Source: an uncultured beta proteobacterium
Lineage (GTDB): Bacteria; Pseudomonadota; Gammaproteobacteria; Burkholderiales; Burkholderiaceae_B
Assembly: GCA_903929925.1 (NCBI GenBank)
Contig: CAIYWO010000339.1
Span: forward strand, 1-14,928
Direction of reading: 5' to 3'
DNA length: 14,928 nt
In this document: positions 6,849 through 14,693 of the stretch, piece after piece
How positions within the stretch are numbered: position 1 is the first letter of the stretch
How the letters are laid out: each line of letters starts with the position of its first letter
Made by a program: the position numbers and the translations under genes
The notes under the pieces: model-generated
Databases searched by the model: none
Told to the model about the DNA's origin: nothing
What the model saw: the letters and a program-made list of their open reading frames with translations, nothing else

Positions 6849-8381
6849 ATGCCTAGCACCCTACTCCAGTTCAACTCCCTCGCCCAGCTAGGCCAGGCGC
6901 TTTCCACCCGCAAACTGAGTGCTACCGAGCTTGCCCAAGATTGCCTTAAACAGATACAAGATCAGCATGCTCTGAACGCTTTTGTGCATGTCGATGCCGA
7001 GCTCACGCTCGCGCAGGCCCGCACGGCCGACGCTGCCATTGCAGCCGGCACCGCAGGACCACTCACAGGTATCCCGATCGCACACAAAGACCTGTTCGTG
7101 ACAGAAGGCTGGCGCAGCACCGCTGGCAGCAATATGCTCAAGAATTACGTCAGCCCGTTTGATGCAACGGTCGTGCGCAAGCTGCGCGAGGCTGGTTGCG
7201 TCAGTCTCGGCAAACTCAATTGCGATGAATTCGCAATGGGTTCAGGCAATGAGCATTCCGCGTTCGGACCTGCCCGCAACCCGTGGGATCCAAGCGCAGT
7301 CCCCGGCGGATCTTCAGGCGCATCGGCGGCGGCCGTCGCAGCAAAACTAGTGATGGCGACCACTGGTACAGACACAGGTGGATCCGTCAGACAGCCAGCG
7401 GCTCTTTGCGGTGTAAGCGGCATTAAACCAACCTACGGCGCGGTGTCTCGTTACGGGATGATTGCTTACGGTTCAAGCTTGGATCAAGCAGGTCCGCTCG
7501 CAGCGAGTGCAGCGGATTTGGTCGAACTACTCGATACGATGAGCGGGTTCGACCACCGCGATGCAACAAGCGCCGAACAATGTCAGGGCGTTGCAAATGC
7601 GCCCGGGCGGATCCGCAATGAATATCAATCAGCCAACGCACAATACGCTTCGCAGGGCGCACAGCCACTGAAGGGTCTTCGTATTGGCGTTCCACGCGAA
7701 TATTTCGGCGAAGGCCTTAATAATGAAGTCGCACAAGCGGTAGAAGCCGCCATCGCCCAATTTGAAGCACTCGGTGCCAAACGCGTCGACATCTCATTGC
7801 CACGCACGCAGCTTTCTATCCCGGCCTACTACGTGATTGCCCCTGCCGAGGCATCGAGCAATCTGTCTCGCTATGACGCTGTGCGCTACGGACATCGCAG
7901 CGAGAGCTACACCGACCTCGCTGATATGACTGCGCGTTCGCGTGCTGAAGGCTTTGGCCCGGAAGTACAACGCCGCATCCTGATCGGCACTTACGTGCTG
8001 TCGCATGGCTACTACGACGCTTACTACCTGCAAGCACAACGCCTACGCCGCATGATTGCCGATGATTTTCAAACTGCGCTGACCACACAATGCGACGTCA
8101 TCATGGGCCCAGTGACCCCTACGGTCGCTGCACCCATTGGGCACAGCCAAGACGACCCGACCGCTGACTGGTTAGCAGATGTCTATACGCTCGGCCTGAA
8201 CCTAGCGGGCTTGCCTGGCATGTCGATTCCTTGCGGCTTTGGTCGAGGTGCCTCAGGGAGACAACTCCCTGTTGGCCTGCAAATCATTGGTAACTATTTT
8301 GATGAAGGGCGCCTGCTTGCCATCGCGCATCAATATCAACAGACAACCGACTGGCATCAACGTATTGCGGGGCAAGCATAA
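6849..8381 (+). CDS. gatA: Asp-tRNA(Asn)/Glu-tRNA(Gln) amidotransferase subunit A
   Basis: Amidase subunit that hydrolyses glutamine and supplies ammonia for conversion of Asp-tRNA(Asn) and/or Glu-tRNA(Gln). From the ATG the protein has 510 residues. The amidase-signature triad is visible as Lys80 (GIPIAHKD), cis-Ser155 (PGGSSGASAA) and nucleophile Ser179 (TDTGGSVRQPAA); the spacings of 75 and 24 residues match those of characterised GatA. It runs slightly longer than the usual 480-490 residues, with extra sequence at about 235-260 between the Asp/Arg-rich DHRDATSAEQ and LKGLRIGVPREYF. An in-frame TTG at 6840, inside gatC and just after AAAGGTGC, could serve as the start and would add three residues; the ATG is preferred. 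The stop shares one base with the gatB ATG. Confidence 0.97.
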   Translation: MPSTLLQFNSLAQLGQALSTRKLSATELAQDCLKQIQDQHALNAFVHVDAELTLAQARTADAAIAAGTAGPLTGIPIAHKDLFVTEGWRSTAGSNMLKNYVSPFDATVVRKLREAGCVSLGKLNCDEFAMGSGNEHSAFGPARNPWDPSAVPGGSSGASAAAVAAKLVMATTGTDTGGSVRQPAALCGVSGIKPTYGAVSRYGMIAYGSSLDQAGPLAASAADLVELLDTMSGFDHRDATSAEQCQGVANAPGRIRNEYQSANAQYASQGAQPLKGLRIGVPREYFGEGLNNEVAQAVEAAIAQFEALGAKRVDISLPRTQLSIPAYYVIAPAEASSNLSRYDAVRYGHRSESYTDLADMTARSRAEGFGPEVQRRILIGTYVLSHGYYDAYYLQAQRLRRMIADDFQTALTTQCDVIMGPVTPTVAAPIGHSQDDPTADWLADVYTLGLNLAGLPGMSIPCGFGRGASGRQLPVGLQIIGNYFDEGRLLAIAHQYQQTTDWHQRIAGQA

Positions 8382-9838
8382 TGGCATGGGAAATCGTCAT
8401 CGGACTCGAAACGCATACTCAGCTTTCGACCCAGACCAAAATTTTTTCTGGAAGCAGTACCCATTATGGTGCGCTACCCAACACCCAAGCGAATGAAGTA
8501 GATCTCGCCCTACCGGGCTCACTGCCAGTGATGAACCGCGCTGCAGTCGATCGTGCGATACGCTTTGGCTTGGCCGTCGGGGCGACCGTCGCTCCGCGCT
8601 CAATCTTTGCGCGCAAAAATTACTTCTACCCTGACTCCCCCAAAAACTATCAGATTAGCCAGTTTGAAATCCCCGTTGTACTGGGGGGATCATTGAGCTT
8701 TTTTGTTGGCGACACTGAAAAAACGGTCAATCTGACGCGCGCACATTTAGAAGAAGACGCTGGCAAGTCCTTACACGACAACTTCGTCGGGCCACATGGC
8801 GAATCCTCCAGCGGCATTGATCTCAACCGTGCCGGCACACCGTTACTAGAAATCGTCTCTGAGCCAGAAATGCGCTCGGCCGCAGAGGCCGTGGCTTATG
8901 CCAAAGCCTTGCATAGCCTGGTCGTTTGGCTAGGCATTTGTGATGGCAACATGCAAGAGGGATCCTTTCGTGTGGACGCCAACGTATCGGTGCGTCCTGA
9001 GGGCCAAAAGGAATTCGGTACGCGCTGCGAAATTAAAAACGTGAATTCGTTTCGCTTCCTCGAGCGAGCGATTCAATACGAGGTCCGCCGTCAAATCGAA
9101 CTGATCGAGGATGGCGGTAAAGTGGTCCAAGAGACCCGCCTCTACGACTCGGACCGTGACGAAACTCGCAGCATGCGCAGCAAAGAAGACGCGCACGACT
9201 ATCGCTATTTCCCGGACCCAGACCTCCCCCCCCTTGTCATCGCAGCAAGCTGGATTGAAGAAGTTCGTCAATCGATGCCCGAGCTTCCGAGCGCTTTGCG
9301 CGAGCGTTTCGTCAGCCAGTATGGTCTGGCTGACGTCGATGCAGCACAACTCTCAAGCAGCCGCGAGTTGGCTGGATATTTCGAAGAGCTTGCACAAGCT
9401 CTTCCTGCCGGACAAGCAAAGCTGGCCGCGAACTGGATGATGGGCGAAGTGTCGGCGACACTGAACCGCGAAGAAAAAACGATTGCGCAGTGTCCAGTTA
9501 GCGCCAAGGCGCTTGCCGGGCTACTCACACGCATTATTGACGGCACGATTTCAAACAAGATCGCACGCGATGTGTTTTCTGCAATGTGGCTTGGCGAGCA
9601 TGATGGTCAAGCAGATGCCATCATTCAAGCGAAAGGCCTGACGCAGATTAACGATACCGGTGCGATCTCAGCGATGATTGACGCGGTGTTGACAGAGCAA
9701 GCAGCAATCGTGGCTGAGTATCGCGCTGGCAAGCAAAAGGCCTTTAATTCGCTTGTCGGACAAATCATGAAGGCCGCTAAGGGTAAAGCGAACCCTCAGC
9801 AAGTCAACGATCTGCTCAAGGCAAAGTTAGATGCCTAG
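8381..9838 (+). CDS. gatB: Asp-tRNA(Asn)/Glu-tRNA(Gln) amidotransferase subunit B
   Basis: Binds the misacylated tRNA, activates its acyl group with ATP and receives ammonia from GatA. The 485 residues show the cradle domain first, with GLETHTQL containing Glu10 and His12 and HLEEDAGKSLHD containing Glu125; these positions match the metal ligands known in GatB. CEIKNVNSFRF and the basic/acidic stretch YRYFPDPDLPPL follow. A helical linker leads to the C-terminal YqeY-like domain (about 335-485), ending in SLVGQIMKAAKGKANP. Many proteobacteria use this complex mainly for Asn-tRNA; which tRNA it serves here depends on whether asnS and glnS exist elsewhere. A C8 run lies at 9226-9233. The gene ends 5 bp from convergent pyrE. 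Confidence 0.97.
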   Translation: MAWEIVIGLETHTQLSTQTKIFSGSSTHYGALPNTQANEVDLALPGSLPVMNRAAVDRAIRFGLAVGATVAPRSIFARKNYFYPDSPKNYQISQFEIPVVLGGSLSFFVGDTEKTVNLTRAHLEEDAGKSLHDNFVGPHGESSSGIDLNRAGTPLLEIVSEPEMRSAAEAVAYAKALHSLVVWLGICDGNMQEGSFRVDANVSVRPEGQKEFGTRCEIKNVNSFRFLERAIQYEVRRQIELIEDGGKVVQETRLYDSDRDETRSMRSKEDAHDYRYFPDPDLPPLVIAASWIEEVRQSMPELPSALRERFVSQYGLADVDAAQLSSSRELAGYFEELAQALPAGQAKLAANWMMGEVSATLNREEKTIAQCPVSAKALAGLLTRIIDGTISNKIARDVFSAMWLGEHDGQADAIIQAKGLTQINDTGAISAMIDAVLTEQAAIVAEYRAGKQKAFNSLVGQIMKAAKGKANPQQVNDLLKAKLDA

Positions 9839-9843
9839 TGTGA

Positions 9844-10518
9844 TCAGGTAATGCCGTAACGCGTCCGGTATGCCAATACGGCATCCTGATGCTGCGCAAA
9901 TTCTTGATTGTTTTTTAACAACTCAAGGATATCGGCGAGCGAGGCAATGCTGACAACGGGCAGGCCGTAGCGCTGTTGCACTTCCTGGACAGCTGAATGG
10001 GGTGAGAGCGCCCCGTCGGGTCCGGCGCGCTCCATGCGATCCATCGCAATTAGCACTGCGCAAGGTGTGGCGCCTGCCGCTTCGATGATTTCAACCGACT
10101 CTTTGACCGAGGTGCCGGCTGTAATAACATCATCAATGATCACGACACGCCCTTTAAGAGGGGCTCCGACAAGCACCCCGCCCTCGCCGTGATCCTTGGC
10201 TTCTTTACGATTGTAAGCGAACGGGATATCTCGTCCCGCCATCGCTGGATGCGTAGCAAGCGCAACCGAGGTTGCCGTTGCCAAGGGGATGCCTTTGTAG
10301 GCGGGTCCGAACAACATATCGAAGGGCAGCTTCGCATCCACCAGTGCCTGGGCATAAAATTGCGCAAGGCGTCCGACTGACGCCCCCGAATTGAACAAAC
10401 CGGCATTAAAAAAGTAAGGGCTCGTACGGCCTGATTTGGTCACAAAGCTACCAAACCGCAGAACGCCCTCATTGAGAGCAAACTGCACAAAAGCACGACG
10501 ATCTGTACTGCTGGACAT
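9844..10518 (-). CDS. pyrE: Orotate phosphoribosyltransferase
   Basis: Transfers phosphoribose from PRPP to orotate to give OMP, the fifth step of pyrimidine synthesis, in the cytoplasm. With the start at 10518 the protein has 224 residues (about 213 in E. coli). Motifs include FGSFVTKSGRTSPYFFNAG (22-40), GPAYKGIPLA (71-80), the flexible catalytic loop RKEAKDHGEGG (104-114) and the PRPP-binding motif VVIIDDVITAGTS (125-137). An upstream ATG at 10533 would add five residues (MWGHA). I prefer 10518 because GGGG lies 8-9 nt before it and a likely -10 element sits very close to 10533. It stands alone between convergent gatB and the divergent exonuclease gene. Confidence 0.96.
   Translation of the reverse strand: MSSSTDRRAFVQFALNEGVLRFGSFVTKSGRTSPYFFNAGLFNSGASVGRLAQFYAQALVDAKLPFDMLFGPAYKGIPLATATSVALATHPAMAGRDIPFAYNRKEAKDHGEGGVLVGAPLKGRVVIIDDVITAGTSVKESVEIIEAAGATPCAVLIAMDRMERAGPDGALSPHSAVQEVQQRYGLPVVSIASLADILELLKNNQEFAQHQDAVLAYRTRYGIT
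9851..9884. repeat. 8 bp perfect inverted repeat at the gatB/pyrE junction
   Basis: ATGCCGTA at 9851-9858 pairs with TACGGCAT at 9877-9884 across 18 bases. It lies inside the last codons of pyrE and just past the end of gatB. Neither side is followed by a T-run, so it is not a typical intrinsic terminator, but it could stabilise the 3' end of either transcript. Chance occurrence is quite possible. Confidence 0.35.
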
Positions 10519-10581
10519 GGCATGACCCCACATTGATAAACTTATCTATCCGTAATTATCTCACCGACTAGGAGCTTTTCC
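10519..10581. promoter_or_regulatory. Divergent pyrE / exonuclease III promoter region
   Basis: A short AT-rich gap. On the minus strand GATAAT (complement of 10555-10560) is preceded by TGA, giving an extended -10 look for pyrE with no recognisable -35. On the plus strand TTGATA at 10533-10538 resembles a -35 element, but the -10 candidates 16-18 bp away (for example TATCTC) are poor. The two promoters would overlap. I see no PyrR-like or other attenuator structure. Confidence 0.4.
10569..10574 (+). promoter_or_regulatory. Strong ribosome binding site for the TTG-started exonuclease gene
   Basis: TAGGAG lies 7 nt before TTG at 10582. It fixes the start there, which is also where the conserved N-terminal sequence LRITSLNLNGIRSA begins. 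Confidence 0.75.
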
Positions 10582-11373
10582 TTGCTGCGCATCACTTCAC
10601 TTAACTTGAACGGCATCCGCTCGGCATACAACAAGGGATTGGCGACCTGGCTAAAACAGCACCAAGCCGACATCGTCTGCCTCCAGGAGCTCAAGGCGCA
10701 TCTTGAGGACATCCACGAAGACTTCAAACATCCCCATGACTACACGGGACACTTCTATGCCGCCGAGAAAAAAGGCTATAGCGGTGTCGGGATCTACCTG
10801 AAGAAGGATCCCAAAGCGGTCGTGACGGGCATGGGCTGCCCTGAGTTCGATAGCGAGGGACGCATTATTCGCGTGGACTGGCCGAAGCTATCGGTAATCA
10901 GCGCCTACTTACCCTCGGGCTCTAGCGGTCCAGAACGCCAGGAAGCGAAGTTCCGCTTTCTCGACAAATTTGGCCCATGGATGCAGGCGCTCATGGATGA
11001 CCACAAAAAAACTAAACGTGAGTATGTCATCTGTGCAGACTGGAATATTGCCCACAAAGAAATCGACCTGAAAAATTGGAAATCTAATCAGAAAAACTCA
11101 GGTTTTACGCCAGAAGAGCGTGCCTGGGTGACGCATGTGCTGCACGAAATAGGGTTTGTCGATGTCTTTAGGCAGCTCGACGAACGCGCAGAGCAATACA
11201 CCTGGTGGAGCAATCGCGGCCAAGCTTGGGCCAAAAACGTTGGCTGGCGTTTGGACTACCAACTGGCTACGCCAGGCCTGGCCGCAACGGCTCGCAGCAC
11301 AAGCATTTATAAAGACGAACGGTTCTCGGACCACGCGCCACTGACAATCGATTACGACTTTAGCTTGTCGTAA
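10582..11373 (+). CDS. Exodeoxyribonuclease III family AP endonuclease
   Basis: Metal-dependent enzyme of the endonuclease/exonuclease/phosphatase fold that cuts DNA at abasic sites and trims 3' ends in base-excision repair. The 263-residue product carries the family's active-site set: LNLNGIR with Asn8, LQELK with Glu36 as a metal ligand, SAYLPSG with Tyr109, ADWN with Asp153 and Asn155, LDYQL with Asp225, and FSDHAPL with Asp250 and catalytic His251. No signal peptide is seen. Translation begins at TTG, supported by TAGGAG 7 nt upstream and because the family-conserved sequence starts at residue 2. It could be named xthA or exoA; the sequence alone does not settle which subfamily it belongs to. 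It is convergent with ampG, 22 bp away, with no clear terminator between them. Confidence 0.95.
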   Translation: MLRITSLNLNGIRSAYNKGLATWLKQHQADIVCLQELKAHLEDIHEDFKHPHDYTGHFYAAEKKGYSGVGIYLKKDPKAVVTGMGCPEFDSEGRIIRVDWPKLSVISAYLPSGSSGPERQEAKFRFLDKFGPWMQALMDDHKKTKREYVICADWNIAHKEIDLKNWKSNQKNSGFTPEERAWVTHVLHEIGFVDVFRQLDERAEQYTWWSNRGQAWAKNVGWRLDYQLATPGLAATARSTSIYKDERFSDHAPLTIDYDFSLS

Positions 11374-11395
11374 CGCAGGTCAAACAGCGCGTGCA

Positions 11396-12667
11396 CTACG
11401 TATCGGCGCGTCCGTCGATTCGCTCAATATCAGCACGGCGCCAACGCAGAAGCAATAAACCGGGCAAAGCGATGGCGACCGTCAGCAGAAAGAAGGTCGG
11501 CCAACCTGCGTACTGAACTAACGGTGGTGTGAACGGACCTGCAAGGTAGGTACGTCCCACTGCCGACAGGGCTGAGAGCAGTGCAAATTGTGTGGCTGAA
11601 AATTCGCGGTTACACAGCCCCATCAGCAGGGCAACAAAAGCCGCTGTGCCCATCCCACCGCATAAGTTCTCAAGACCCACGCCAGCTGCCATCAGCCACA
11701 CATTATGCGGTCCTACCGAGATCAACCAGAAGCCCAAATTGGACACCGCCTGCAACAAGCCGAACAACAACAGCGAGCGATACAAGCCAAGCTTGGCCAT
11801 CAGCGATCCACCGGCTAAGGCTCCAATGATCGTTGCTGCCAGGCCCAAAAGTTTATTGACCGTTCCCACTTCTGTCGCGGTATAGCCTGCAGCTCGGATC
11901 AAAAAGGTCGTCGACAACGCACCCGCAAAAGCGTCTCCTAACTTGTATAGGACAATCAAGAGAAGCACCGTTAAGGCCTCAGGCCGGGAGAAGAACTCCT
12001 TGAAGGGCTCAACCACAGCGCGCGTCAACGAGCGAGGTGTCTCTGCAGGAACCGCAGGCTCTGGCGCCCAAAATGTCGCCATTGCGACGATCAGCATCAG
12101 CACACCCATGAGCACATAGGTCTGCCCCCAGCCTAGCCATTGGTCAGCGAGTATTAAGGCCAAACCGCCTGACACCAACATCGCCAACCGGTAGCCCAAT
12201 ACCGATAACGCAGCCCCTGCGCCGCGCTCCTCTTTTTGTAAAACATCGCTGCGATACGCATCGAACGCAATATCTTGTGTGGCGGAACAAAACGCAACCG
12301 CTACGGCCAGTAAAGCAAGTGGTAACAAACTCTGACCCGGAGACATCAACCCCATCGCCATCATGCCCAACGCAAGCAAGATCTGCATGATGAGCATCCA
12401 GCCGCGTCTACGTCCCAAAAAGGGCGGCGCGTAACGATCGATCACCGGCGCCCACAAAAACTTAAGGGTGTAGGCCGTACCGACCAAGGTCAGAAAACCA
12501 ATTTCTTGCAGCGATACTTGCTCGACTGTCGCCCAGGCTTGCAGCGTGCCGCCCGTCAGCGCGAGCGGCAAACCACTAGCAAAGCCAAGCGCCAATAAGG
12601 GCGCGACACGTCGGCGTGTATATAGCTGCGAGGCTGGAATCGCGGGCTCGCGCAGAGATTCGCTCAT
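11396..12667 (-). CDS. ampG: AmpG-like muropeptide permease, major facilitator family
   Basis: Inner-membrane transporter predicted to import anhydro-muropeptides released by wall turnover. From the chosen ATG it has 423 residues with about twelve or more hydrophobic segments. AmpG-like features are APVIDRYAPPFLGRRRGW (73-90), which holds the MFS loop 2-3 pattern, and SATQDIAFDAYRSD (128-141). The C-terminus after the last helix is short (RWRRADIERID). The ATG at 12667 overlaps the metW stop in an ATGA arrangement, so I chose it over a GTG at 12712 inside metW. It is third in the apparent metX-metW-ampG operon. The family is clear; import of muropeptides specifically is inferred, and a related sugar or siderophore carrier of the same family cannot be fully excluded. 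Confidence 0.88.
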   Translation of the reverse strand: MSESLREPAIPASQLYTRRRVAPLLALGFASGLPLALTGGTLQAWATVEQVSLQEIGFLTLVGTAYTLKFLWAPVIDRYAPPFLGRRRGWMLIMQILLALGMMAMGLMSPGQSLLPLALLAVAVAFCSATQDIAFDAYRSDVLQKEERGAGAALSVLGYRLAMLVSGGLALILADQWLGWGQTYVLMGVLMLIVAMATFWAPEPAVPAETPRSLTRAVVEPFKEFFSRPEALTVLLLIVLYKLGDAFAGALSTTFLIRAAGYTATEVGTVNKLLGLAATIIGALAGGSLMAKLGLYRSLLLFGLLQAVSNLGFWLISVGPHNVWLMAAGVGLENLCGGMGTAAFVALLMGLCNREFSATQFALLSALSAVGRTYLAGPFTPPLVQYAGWPTFFLLTVAIALPGLLLLRWRRADIERIDGRADT

Positions 12668-13275
12668 CCGCGCACCGCCGTGAAGCGGTAAGCGGCCAAC
12701 GTACTGCGCCACCCCGCAAATGTCTTCACCTCATGCTCGTCGTTAAATGTTGCGCGCTCAAGAATTGTGAAGTTCAGCGTCGCTGCGAGCCGTTCAAAGT
12801 CTTTAAGCGTGCACAGGTGAATATTCGGGGTGTCATACCAGTCATAGGGCATTTGCCCTGTCACTGGCATTCGTCCGCGAAGAATCGACCAGCCGTGCGG
12901 CCAGTAGCCAAAGTTGGGGAACGAGACGATTGCCTCACGGGCGACGCGCGCCATCTCACGAAGAATATGCTCAGTCCGATGCATCGACTGCAGGGTCTGC
13001 GACAAGACCACCGTATCGAATTGCTGATCGTCAAACATGGCCAGGCCATCTTCGAGGTTTTGCTGTATCACGTGAACACCACGTTGCACGCATGACAACA
13101 CGCGCGCATCGCTGATCTCAACGCCTACTCCTCGAATATTTTTGGTTTGCTTGAGATGTCCGAGCAATGCACCGTCGCCACAGCCAAGATCCAGCACGCT
13201 GCTCTGAGGGCGAATCCATTGAGCGATACGCACCAGATCGGCACGCAGACTCATCTGAGAAAGCTGTGGACTCAT
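12664..13275 (-). CDS. metW: Methionine biosynthesis protein MetW, SAM-methyltransferase fold
   Basis: Cytoplasmic protein of the class I methyltransferase fold, encoded beside metX in many proteobacteria and tied to the homoserine acylation step of methionine synthesis. The 203-residue product shows SAM-binding motif I VLDLGCGDGALL (27-38), an acidic second-strand region GVGVEISDAR, then DTVVLSQTLQ and the MetW phrase SFPNFGYWPHGW with the MPVTGQMPYDWYDTPN segment that follows it in the family. The ATG overlaps the metX stop (ATGA), and the metW stop likewise overlaps the ampG start. A second Met at residue 8 is an alternative start. Whether it methylates anything or acts as a MetX partner is not decided by the sequence. 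Confidence 0.95.
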   Translation of the reverse strand: MSPQLSQMSLRADLVRIAQWIRPQSSVLDLGCGDGALLGHLKQTKNIRGVGVEISDARVLSCVQRGVHVIQQNLEDGLAMFDDQQFDTVVLSQTLQSMHRTEHILREMARVAREAIVSFPNFGYWPHGWSILRGRMPVTGQMPYDWYDTPNIHLCTLKDFERLAATLNFTILERATFNDEHEVKTFAGWRSTLAAYRFTAVRG

Positions 13276-14495
13276 CGCTGTACCTCACGTTCCGTTTGAA
13301 CCAAGCCTGCTGCAATGCGCGCGAAGTAAGCGCGCATCACACCATGGTAGCGTGCATCGTCTAACAAGAAGGCATCATGGCCATGCGGCGCATCGATTTC
13401 AGCATAGGTCGCAGGCTGTCCATTTTGTAAAAGTGCACGCACAATTTCACGCGAACGCGCTGGAGCGAACCGCCAGTCGGTGGTAAAGGATACAAGTAAA
13501 AAATCCGCAGTTGCGGGTTTAAGCGCGCGTGCCAGGTCCCCACCCGTCTCGCGTGCGGGGTCGAAGTAATCAAGCGCACGCGTAATTAGCAGATAGGTGT
13601 TCGCGTCAAAATACTTTGAAAACTTCTCACCCTGATAGCGCAGATAAGACTCCACCTCAAACTCCACGCCATAGCCATAGTGATAGGCGCCCCCGGCAGC
13701 AGGCGCGCGCTGGGTGCGACCAAACTTTTCTGCCATATCGTCGTCAGAAAGGTAGGTAATGTGCCCGACCATCCGTGCGACGGACAATCCATTACGCGGC
13801 ACTACTCCGTGTGCGTAGTAATCGCCACCATAAAACTCTGGATCAGTAATGATGGCGCGACGGGCGACTTCATTGAAGGCAATATTTTGTGCGGAGAGTC
13901 GCGGGGTACTCGCCACCACAACACAATGCGCCACACGCTCAGGTAAGGTCATCGCCCAACTCAAAGCCTGCATACCACCCAAAGAGCCACCCATCACAGC
14001 GGCAAAACGCTTCACCCCGAGTCGATCAGCAACGCGTGCCTGAGCCTGCACCCAGTCTTCCACGGTCAGCACCGGAAAGGCAGCCCCCCAAGGTTTGCCA
14101 GTGTCAGGTCGAATCGATGCCGGACCCGTTGAGCCAAAACAAGAGCCTGGGTTATTGATGCCGATGACAAAAAACACATTGGTATCAACCGGCTTACCGG
14201 GCCCCACCATGTTGTCCCACCAACCAATATCGTCAGGATTATCAGCCGCAACGCCCGCCACATGATGCGAGGCATTCAAGGCGTGACAAATCAACACCGC
14301 ATTGCTCGCCTGCGAATTAAGCGTGCCATAGGTCTCGATCGCTAAATCATAGGCTGCAAGCGTTTGGCCACTCACCAAAGGGAGTGGTTCATCAAAATGC
14401 ATGTACTGCGTGTGGACCACCCCGACAGAGCCGTGCGCGTGCGCGCTGGCCTTAAGTGCGTGTGGTGCGTCCTGAGTGCTGGACGTAGTAGTCAT
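13272..14495 (-). CDS. metX: Homoserine O-acyltransferase MetX (acetyl or succinyl)
   Basis: Alpha/beta-hydrolase enzyme that acylates homoserine from acyl-CoA, the entry step to methionine. It has 407 residues, a usual length once an Ala/Ser/His-rich N-terminal tail of about 25 residues is allowed for. The catalytic triad is visible: Ser171 in the nucleophile elbow GGSLGGMQAL, Asp340 in SFTTDWRF, and His373 in PHGHDAFL. Other family stretches are NNPGSCFGSTGP (114-125), followed by KPWGAAFPVLTVEDWV, and RMVGHITYLSD (241-251). Betaproteobacterial MetX encoded next to MetW is often assigned as a succinyltransferase, so the acyl donor is left open. The ATG at 14495 has AGAAGG 5 nt upstream. First gene of metX-metW-ampG, divergent from a LuxR-type gene. 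Confidence 0.96.
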   Translation of the reverse strand: MTTTSSTQDAPHALKASAHAHGSVGVVHTQYMHFDEPLPLVSGQTLAAYDLAIETYGTLNSQASNAVLICHALNASHHVAGVAADNPDDIGWWDNMVGPGKPVDTNVFFVIGINNPGSCFGSTGPASIRPDTGKPWGAAFPVLTVEDWVQAQARVADRLGVKRFAAVMGGSLGGMQALSWAMTLPERVAHCVVVASTPRLSAQNIAFNEVARRAIITDPEFYGGDYYAHGVVPRNGLSVARMVGHITYLSDDDMAEKFGRTQRAPAAGGAYHYGYGVEFEVESYLRYQGEKFSKYFDANTYLLITRALDYFDPARETGGDLARALKPATADFLLVSFTTDWRFAPARSREIVRALLQNGQPATYAEIDAPHGHDAFLLDDARYHGVMRAYFARIAAGLVQTEREVQR

Positions 14496-14500
14496 ACGGA

Positions 14501-14506
14501 CCTTCT
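14501..14506 (-). promoter_or_regulatory. metX ribosome binding site
   Basis: On the minus strand AGAAGG lies 5 nt before the metX ATG and supports that start. Confidence 0.6.
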
Positions 14507-14522
14507 TTAGCGGGATTTATGA

Positions 14523-14555
14523 GGCGCCCGCAAGCGGATCAAGCAAATCGGCGCC
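14523..14555. repeat. Paired GGCGCC repeats in the metX leader
   Basis: GGCGCC occurs at 14523-14528 and again at 14550-14555. Each copy is itself palindromic, so together they make a direct and an inverted repeat with 21 bases between. A second small palindrome, CCGCAAGCGG at 14528-14537, shares a base with the first copy. In metX mRNA the two pairings would compete. The leader does not match the SAM-II or SAH riboswitch patterns as I know them. Confidence 0.4.
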
Positions 14556-14567
14556 AACTGAGTACAA

Positions 14568-14597
14568 AGTTTAACATTGCCAGACACTTACTTACAA
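14568..14597 (-). promoter_or_regulatory. Candidate metX promoter
   Basis: On the minus strand TTGTAA (complement of 14592-14597) and TAAACT (complement of 14568-14573) are separated by 18 bp, and the -10 is preceded by TGT as in extended -10 promoters. Transcription from here would give a leader of about 65 nt. Both hexamers match the sigma-70 consensus in four of six positions. The rest of the 198 bp gap up to 14693 shows no clear promoter for the opposite gene. Confidence 0.45.
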
Positions 14598-14677
14598 AAG
14601 AAGTGCGCATCACAGGGGTTTTGCGAATTTCCAAATGATGACGGGCAGGGCAAACTACGCAATTATGCCGACAGCGT

Positions 14678-14683
14678 GGGGAG
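14678..14683 (+). promoter_or_regulatory. Ribosome binding site for the LuxR-type gene
   Basis: GGGGAG lies 10 nt before ATG at 14694 and 7 nt before an in-frame TTG at 14691. It argues for a start here, directly before the DNA-binding domain, rather than further upstream. Confidence 0.55.
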
Positions 14684-14693
14684 ACCTCGATTG

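Noticed and set aside
11374..11395. Terminator between the exonuclease gene and ampG
   Set aside because: The 22 bp gap and its flanks contain some GCGCG repeats but no stem followed by a T-run on either strand.
14562..14693. N-terminal extension of the LuxR-type gene
   Set aside because: The frame is open, but only weak GTG/TTG starts exist, the translation looks non-coding, and it would overlap the metX promoter; GGGGAG favours the start at 14694.
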